Of a stretch of 64,000 nucleotides of DNA, positions 58,978 to 64,000 are shown piece after piece. Source of the stretch: Herminiimonas arsenitoxidans. Its GTDB lineage: Bacteria > Pseudomonadota > Gammaproteobacteria > Burkholderiales > Burkholderiaceae_D. The notes under the pieces are model-generated. The model did no database searches. It worked only from the letters and a program-made list of their open reading frames with translations, and was not told where the DNA came from. Made by a program: the position numbers and the translations under genes. The DNA is taken from NCBI RefSeq assembly GCF_900130075.1, contig NZ_LT671418.1, positions 1,426,001-1,490,000 on the forward strand, in the 5' to 3' direction. Numbering within the stretch: the stretch's first letter is position 1; each line of letters opens with the position of its first letter.

Positions 58978-60237
58978 CTAGAGATTAACCTCGGAAACGA
59001 TTTTCCATTGCACGCCTTCCTTGGCCCAATACTGGCGCTTGCGTGTAACGTGCTTCCCTTTGCCGATCACAGCTTCTTGTGTGAAAGCTGCAACGATCAA
59101 TTCTTTCTGGTCCTTCTGATCTGGATAACGGAACAAAGTCACATCACGTAAAGTGACGTTGATTTTGCGCGCGCCCAAATTAGATTGCTGTACTTTATCC
59201 AGCCAGTTATTCAGGTTCTGCCCGCGCATCGCCTTGAAGTTGCGTGAATAATGACGACGCAGCAATTCAGGATCTGTGGTTTCCAGATCGACACGCCATG
59301 CTTCCAGCATCTTGTTTGCAGCAACGCGATCTGCTTCCCATTTTGTCTTCGAGACAAATTTGAGATCTTCGCTGATGATCACCGGCGTATTACCGATTTC
59401 AACCGATGCAGACAATTCTTTCAAATCAGGATTCGTGAGCACCACACAACCATCTGAAGACAAAGGTGGACGGCTGTAACTATCCGATGGCGTGCCGTGC
59501 AGCCAGATACCAGAACCGCTGCGGCCGTTGGCCTTGTCCCATTCATTCGGGTAATTGATAGGCAAGGCACCCGGACCATAAAATTCCGGCAAGCGTGCAC
59601 CAGGCAAACGCGCGGTAATGTAATACACACCGAGCGGCGTCTTTTGGTCGCCTTCCTTGAACTTGTTGACGCCGAGCTTGCCCTGGCTAATGTAGTAATC
59701 GCTCACCAGTTTGAAGTTGCCGTTGACACGCTCATAGACATAAAGACGTGAACGTTTGGCATCGACCAGCAGAATATTTTTCTGGTCATCGCGCATTTGC
59801 AGAATTGCACGCGGAATCAAATCCGGATCAGGTCGCTCACGCAAGGACTTCAAGCGTACGATCGCTTCATCGCGCAGATTATTGAGACTCTCGGCAGGCG
59901 CATTGGAAGCAGCGCCGAAAGTTTTAATCGGGCGCGTATGCAATAGCAACAAATCGCCACGCACCAAATGACCAAGACGGAAGTTGGGATAGGCCGCGAC
60001 CAAGGCATCCGCCTTGGCCTGCGCATCGCGCAAGCGATTAGCCGACAATGCCTTGTAGACATCGATCAGCATCACTTCAGGATCAAGACGTGCAGGAATA
60101 CCCGGCTTGCTACCGTTGGCAAAAACTGGCGTCGACGACATGATGCCGCCGGCGATCAGCAACCCTAAAGCAGTTGTACTTGCCTTATTCCCGAGACGAC
60201 GTGCGATTAATCGCAACTGTGTACACAAACAAACCAT
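58978..60237 (-). CDS. L,D-transpeptidase (YkuD family)
   Basis: 419 residues with a long signal peptide (to about VFANG). The catalytic domain has ILLVDAKRSRLYVYE, GDQKTPLGVYYI, IWLHGTPSDSY and SSDGCVVL, whose Cys is the nucleophile. A C-terminal NTF2-like domain (SRNFKAMRGQNLNNWLDKVQQS; YWAKEGVQWKIVSEV) follows. It crosslinks peptidoglycan or attaches proteins. Start overlaps the TPR gene stop (TAATG). Confidence 0.9.
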   Translation of the reverse strand: MVCLCTQLRLIARRLGNKASTTALGLLIAGGIMSSTPVFANGSKPGIPARLDPEVMLIDVYKALSANRLRDAQAKADALVAAYPNFRLGHLVRGDLLLLHTRPIKTFGAASNAPAESLNNLRDEAIVRLKSLRERPDPDLIPRAILQMRDDQKNILLVDAKRSRLYVYERVNGNFKLVSDYYISQGKLGVNKFKEGDQKTPLGVYYITARLPGARLPEFYGPGALPINYPNEWDKANGRSGSGIWLHGTPSDSYSRPPLSSDGCVVLTNPDLKELSASVEIGNTPVIISEDLKFVSKTKWEADRVAANKMLEAWRVDLETTDPELLRRHYSRNFKAMRGQNLNNWLDKVQQSNLGARKINVTLRDVTLFRYPDQKDQKELIVAAFTQEAVIGKGKHVTRKRQYWAKEGVQWKIVSEVNL

Positions 60238-61394
60238 TAGCTACCCGAACGCTCCTGCTTGATATGCCATTTGCCAGCCTGCTTGGTCATGACCAGCGTT
60301 TTGCGGCTATTCGCTTTGGTGCGATCTGAATCGTAAACCTGGCGGAATTTCACGGTGGCAGTATTGCCGTTCACGCTCACTTGCGGCGTTTCGATTTTCA
60401 CGCTGATGCGTCCTTTGTCTTCAATACGTGCACGACGTTCATCCGCCCATGCTTTGCGCGATTGTCCGGCAGGCAAATCAAAGTCATTGGAATAAGCACT
60501 CAGATACGCTTTGACGTCACGTGCGCTCCAAGCCTTGGCCCACGTATAGACAGCGGCCAGAACCTGATCACGCTCAGCATCAGCTGCGGCATTGGCTTTA
60601 GCCTTGGCTTCACGCTTGGCGTCGGCTTCTGCTTTTTGCGCTGCCTTCTGCGCCGCTTTTTGTTCGGCTAATTGTTCTGCCTTAGGATCGTGTTTAGGCT
60701 CAGGCTTGACTTCGGCCTTAGGTGCTTCCTTGACGACCGGTTTCTGCTCAACTTTCGGCTCTGGTCTGACCGGTTCTACTTTGGCTGGCGCTGGCGCAGG
60801 TGTTGCCGCTGCAACTACAGCTACTTTCGGGTTTGTGCCGCCGGTCGTGTTGCCAACCAAGGTACGCACCATCGTCAATTTGGATTTTGCCGCGGTATTG
60901 CTGTTATCTAGTTGCAGTGCCTTGTCGTACGCCTGACTTGCCAATTTGGCATGCACATCACCCAGATTTTCATAGGCAGTTGCGTAAGTCGGGTTGGTAC
61001 GTATCGCCATATCCAGCGCTGTGCGTGCCTTGTCGTATTGACCACTGGACGCGTACAAGACAGCCAGATTGTTATAAGGCTCAGGCAAGGTTGGATAATC
61101 TTCCGTCAACTTGCTGAAGATCGCGATCGCTTCTGTCGACTTGTTTTGCTCGGTCAGAATCACGCCTTTCAGGAAGCGCATTTGCGCATCGCGCGGATTC
61201 TTGCTCAAGAAAGCATCGGCCTTGGCCAAAGCTTGTGCATGCTGCCCTGCGCGCAATAATTGCGACACATCCGCCAATTCATCGGCCATCGCCGGAGAAA
61301 CACAAAATCCTGCTACCAAGCTGATTGAGATCAAGGCCCGGCTCAGCGCTTGGCGTAAGCCTGAATGTGGAGTGCGGCGCGACGCAAAGAACAT
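60237..61394 (-). CDS. TPR protein with NTF2-like C-terminus
   Basis: 385 residues from MFFASRR, with AAGGAA in front. Signal peptide to AMADE; TPR repeats (AFLSKNPRDAQMRFLKG; PEPYNNLAVLYASSGQYDKA; PTYATAYENLGDVHAKL); a Pro/Glu/Lys linker; a charged helix (AEQKAAQKAAQKAEADAKREAK); and a C-terminal NTF2-like domain (YTWAKAWSARDVKAYLSAYS) like that of its operon partner. Likely works with the L,D-transpeptidase in the periplasm. Confidence 0.85.
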   Translation of the reverse strand: MFFASRRTPHSGLRQALSRALISISLVAGFCVSPAMADELADVSQLLRAGQHAQALAKADAFLSKNPRDAQMRFLKGVILTEQNKSTEAIAIFSKLTEDYPTLPEPYNNLAVLYASSGQYDKARTALDMAIRTNPTYATAYENLGDVHAKLASQAYDKALQLDNSNTAAKSKLTMVRTLVGNTTGGTNPKVAVVAAATPAPAPAKVEPVRPEPKVEQKPVVKEAPKAEVKPEPKHDPKAEQLAEQKAAQKAAQKAEADAKREAKAKANAAADAERDQVLAAVYTWAKAWSARDVKAYLSAYSNDFDLPAGQSRKAWADERRARIEDKGRISVKIETPQVSVNGNTATVKFRQVYDSDRTKANSRKTLVMTKQAGKWHIKQERSGS

Positions 61395-61629
61395 GGTTTT
61401 CCTTATTATGGTTGTAGGGTAAATGCGCACACCCGATATAGTACGACAAACCGCCGCCCTTCCCCAATCGATTGCTGTATCAAAATGTGGCGGGATGACT
61501 ACGTTTTTCAGGGATGTGGCACGGTTGGATAGCGATTTCCGTGCTCGGCGGTGATTTTCCGAGATTTCGCTAGCGCTCGCAAGCGCGCATCGACGGATGA
61601 AATCCGATATGACGATGGAATATAAGACT

Positions 61630-61663
61630 AGGGGATATGCAGCTAGCGTGCTGCATATCCCCT
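61630..61663 (-). terminator. Strong hairpin after the coiled-coil gene
   Basis: A perfect 14-bp stem AGGGGATATGCAGC/GCTGCATATCCCCT with a six-base loop, 18 bases after the stop; the T-tract is weak. The rest of 61431-61681 shows no gene. Confidence 0.6.
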
Positions 61664-61681
61664 TGATTTATTGGTGCGAAA

Positions 61682-64000
61682 TTACTTTGCCGATGAGGTA
61701 TTGGAAGTATGTGCAGCGGAAGAACTTGCTGCAGGCACCGACATCAGCGCATACGACATTTGCAAATTAGCGGCAGGAACCAGTGCCGGCAATTCAACTG
61801 GTGCACTAGCAATGGTCGGCGCGACTGCGACTTGTTTGGCTGCTTGCGGTGTCAACAACTGCATCGCACCACCCTGTACAGCCCAAGCCGCGACACCTGC
61901 GCACAAAGCCAGACCGACCGCGACCGAAGTCCATACCCGTGCATTCGATTTACGCGGCAGTGTGACGGTCGACTCTGCCAAAACGGCTTCAGCCCGCATA
62001 CGCCATTCTTCGTTTTGTTCGCTTTGCTCACTGATACGCAGCAACAGCTCACGTGCGACGAGTTGTGCTTCTTCTTGTTCGCGATCCAGTCGTGCCTGAT
62101 TGGCCTTGGATAATTCCAGCGCCGCTGCAGCAAGCTTGGCTTTTTCTTGTGCAATCGCCAATGCTTCGCGTTCTGCTTCGAGCTGCGCTTCTTGTGCCAA
62201 GCGTGCCTCGGTTTCCAGTGCCAGGCGCTGCGCGGCCAACTCTGCTTCTTCCAAGCCGGCGATCGCACATTGTTCGGCTTCTGTGCATGCGCGCTGTTCT
62301 GCCTGGAGCTTCTCTTGCATTGCAAGCAAGGCGATTTCACTTGCTTCAGCACGTTGCAATTCCAGCTGTTGCTGCTCTTCCAGCATGCTCACTGCTTGTT
62401 GTTCTGCACTGATGCGTTGTGCTTCAATCTCAGCCAACTCATTTGCTTCATGCGCCTTGCGTTCGGCAAGCTCTGTCAAGATGCTTTGCGCTTCGGCTTG
62501 CTGTGTTTCTTTTTCCAGCAATGCTTTTTCCGCCATGGTTGCGGCTTCGGTTGCTTCACGCAAGGCTGCTTGTACTTGTTCCCGGCTGCGCAAAATACCG
62601 GCTTGTTCTTGTTCAGCACGCACACGCGACTCGGATGCAGCCAATGCTGCTTCTTCTGCCACGAGTTTTTCCTGCGTTGCTTGCAATAATGCGGTCGCTG
62701 CATGCGCACGTTGCTGCTCGACTGTCAGCTTTTTCTCAATCGCATTCATGGCTTGCTGTTCCAGATTGGCGCGTACACGTTCTGTTTTCGCCAATTCAAC
62801 CGCTTGCCGTGCCTGAATCTCTGCCGCTTCTGCTGCTTTACGTTGCAATACAACTTGTTGTTCTGCCGCTTCCAGCATTTGCTTTTCTGCTGCCAGACGC
62901 TGCGCACTCGATGTACGCGACACTTGCTCTGCTTCTGCACGTGCCTGCAGCGTATTGGCCTCTTCGTTTTCCAAAAGAATGCGCGCTTCGGCTTCTATCC
63001 GTGCCTGCTGCTCCAAGGCCAGCTTTTGCTGCACAGCTGCCAATGCTTCTTGTTCTGCCAAACTGCGTGCTTGTTCCGCCTGTGCCAATGCCAACGCTTC
63101 TGCAGCGCGCTGTTCTGATGCCAATGCAGCAGCATGCTGAAATTCTGCCTTGGCTCTGGTTTGCTCCAATGTCGCACGCGTTGCTACGCATTCTGCTTCG
63201 CTGGCCTCGCGGATTTTTCGTTCGGCCAGTTCACGCTCACGCAGCATTTCCATATTCTGCAATTCAGCAACCGTACGCGCTTCTGCTTCAGCTTGCGCTG
63301 CTGCTTCGATCTGGCATTTTTCTTCAATTGCCTGTACTGCCAACTCTTCCGCTTCTGCACGCTCACGCTCGGCACGTGTCAGCTCGACCATTTGACGTGT
63401 TTTTTCCAGGGCTGCGCGTGCGGCCTTGCGCTGCAAATCAGTCTTGGCTTTGGTTTGTGCCAGCGCATGTTGGTTGGCAACGCATTCTGCTTCACGTGCA
63501 GCGCGCAATTCTTGATCAGCTTGTTGTTGCGCTTCCATCAGCGCAGCGTGCTCCTGATTCGCACGTGCACGGGCTTCTGATGCTGCTTGCGCTTCCTGTT
63601 CTTTTGCGATTTTCGCTTGATTGGTTTGCAATTCTTTTTGCACAGCATCGGCGTGTTGGCGTTCCGCGGCCAGCTTTTCCTGCATGACTGCCAGCGCTTT
63701 TTGTTCAACCTGCAAACGTTGCTCTTGCAGTTTCGCCAGCTTCACTGCTTCATGTGCTTGAGCCAAAGCGGCATCCGCTGCTGCGCGTTTCAAGTTCGCT
63801 TGCGCTACCGTTTGCTCCATGGTGAGCTTGATGGCTGCGCTTTCTGCTTCCTGTGCAGAGAGATTATTTTGCTCGGCTTGCTCTTGCATACGCAGCAATG
63901 CGGTCTGCTCTTGATCAGCTTCTGCACGTGCCTTAACACTAGCCGAGACTGCCTCTTCTGCCTGCGTCTTTTCCTGCAATGCGACTAATGCACGTTGCTC
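61682..64000 (-). CDS. Long Ala/Glu/Gln coiled-coil membrane protein (5' end outside window)
   Basis: The frame is open to the window edge, so the N-terminus is missing; about 772 residues are visible. Some 600 residues are repeated coiled coil with units such as EAEA, EQTRAKAE, AALEKTRQ and EEQQQLELQRAEASE. The C-terminus holds one membrane helix (VWTSVAVGLALCAGVAAWAV), then a Gln/Ala/Pro-rich tail. A TolA-like or cytoskeletal role is possible; none is proven. Confidence 0.75.
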   Translation of the reverse strand, partial: EQRALVALQEKTQAEEAVSASVKARAEADQEQTALLRMQEQAEQNNLSAQEAESAAIKLTMEQTVAQANLKRAAADAALAQAHEAVKLAKLQEQRLQVEQKALAVMQEKLAAERQHADAVQKELQTNQAKIAKEQEAQAASEARARANQEHAALMEAQQQADQELRAAREAECVANQHALAQTKAKTDLQRKAARAALEKTRQMVELTRAERERAEAEELAVQAIEEKCQIEAAAQAEAEARTVAELQNMEMLRERELAERKIREASEAECVATRATLEQTRAKAEFQHAAALASEQRAAEALALAQAEQARSLAEQEALAAVQQKLALEQQARIEAEARILLENEEANTLQARAEAEQVSRTSSAQRLAAEKQMLEAAEQQVVLQRKAAEAAEIQARQAVELAKTERVRANLEQQAMNAIEKKLTVEQQRAHAATALLQATQEKLVAEEAALAASESRVRAEQEQAGILRSREQVQAALREATEAATMAEKALLEKETQQAEAQSILTELAERKAHEANELAEIEAQRISAEQQAVSMLEEQQQLELQRAEASEIALLAMQEKLQAEQRACTEAEQCAIAGLEEAELAAQRLALETEARLAQEAQLEAEREALAIAQEKAKLAAAALELSKANQARLDREQEEAQLVARELLLRISEQSEQNEEWRMRAEAVLAESTVTLPRKSNARVWTSVAVGLALCAGVAAWAVQGGAMQLLTPQAAKQVAVAPTIASAPVELPALVPAANLQMSYALMSVPAASSSAAHTSNTSSAK

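Noticed and set aside
62100..63687. Long plus-strand ORFs (up to 422 residues) opposite the coiled-coil gene
   Set aside because: They are Leu/Cys/Ala-rich mirror images of Gln/Glu/Ala codons, without start signals or family features.

Overview
The window is bacterial chromosome carrying a complete-looking Mu-like transposable prophage. Host genes (acs, class I fumarase, murI, two TenA paralogues, an L,D-transpeptidase/TPR pair, tRNA-Ser(GGA), tRNA-His(GTG)) and their style suggest a betaproteobacterium of the Burkholderiales, plausibly Oxalobacteraceae (Herminiimonas/Janthinobacterium type). That placement is my inference from protein resemblance, not from a search.

Layout. 1-17.85 kb is host DNA: the 3' part of an autotransporter, a lipoprotein hydrolase, small unknowns, tRNA-Ser, acs, a UPF0114 membrane protein, fumarase, murI, tRNA-His, a YgiW/OB-fold protein, small lipoproteins, a MazG-like pyrophosphohydrolase, two TenA-family genes, a relic of a superoxide dismutase gene, an MFS exporter and a universal stress protein. 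About 17.86-57.16 kb is the prophage. 57.2-64 kb is host again: small Gly/Tyr/Pro-rich exported proteins, a TPR protein plus YkuD L,D-transpeptidase pair, and a very long Ala/Glu/Gln coiled-coil protein that runs off the window.

Prophage. A control region near 48.0 kb separates two divergent arms. The leftward arm carries a BcepMu gp16-like DNA-binding protein, MuA-type transposase, MuB-type ATPase, Gam, GemA and a Mor/C-type activator. It continues into protease I, the major capsid protein and all tail and baseplate genes down to the tail fibre. The rightward arm carries the repressor, endolysin, holin, nested spanins, terminase, portal, gpF and gpG. In Mu the lysis-packaging-head block sits between mor and protease I, so here that block has moved to the other side of the repressor. 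A 20-bp palindrome centred on CTAAAACGTTTTAG occurs upstream of the protease, of gp46 and of the lysis cassette. Each copy has the same downstream promoter-like layout, so the Mor/C-type protein could switch on both arms together.

Most interesting systems. (1) A tail-fibre shufflon (21.4-23.5 kb): one expressed and eight silent 3' cassettes, seven inverted relative to the fibre gene and one in the same orientation, each starting at a shared 12-bp repeat CACTGCAAATGC, with a tyrosine recombinase at the prophage end as the likely shuffling enzyme. (2) A com-type operon in which a Com zinc-finger protein is followed, through overlapping genes, by a 50-residue protein and an ABC-ATPase/GNAT fusion where Mu has mom; this is a candidate DNA-modification (anti-restriction) module. 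(3) A probable -1 frameshift in the tail assembly chaperone gene at a run of nine A's.
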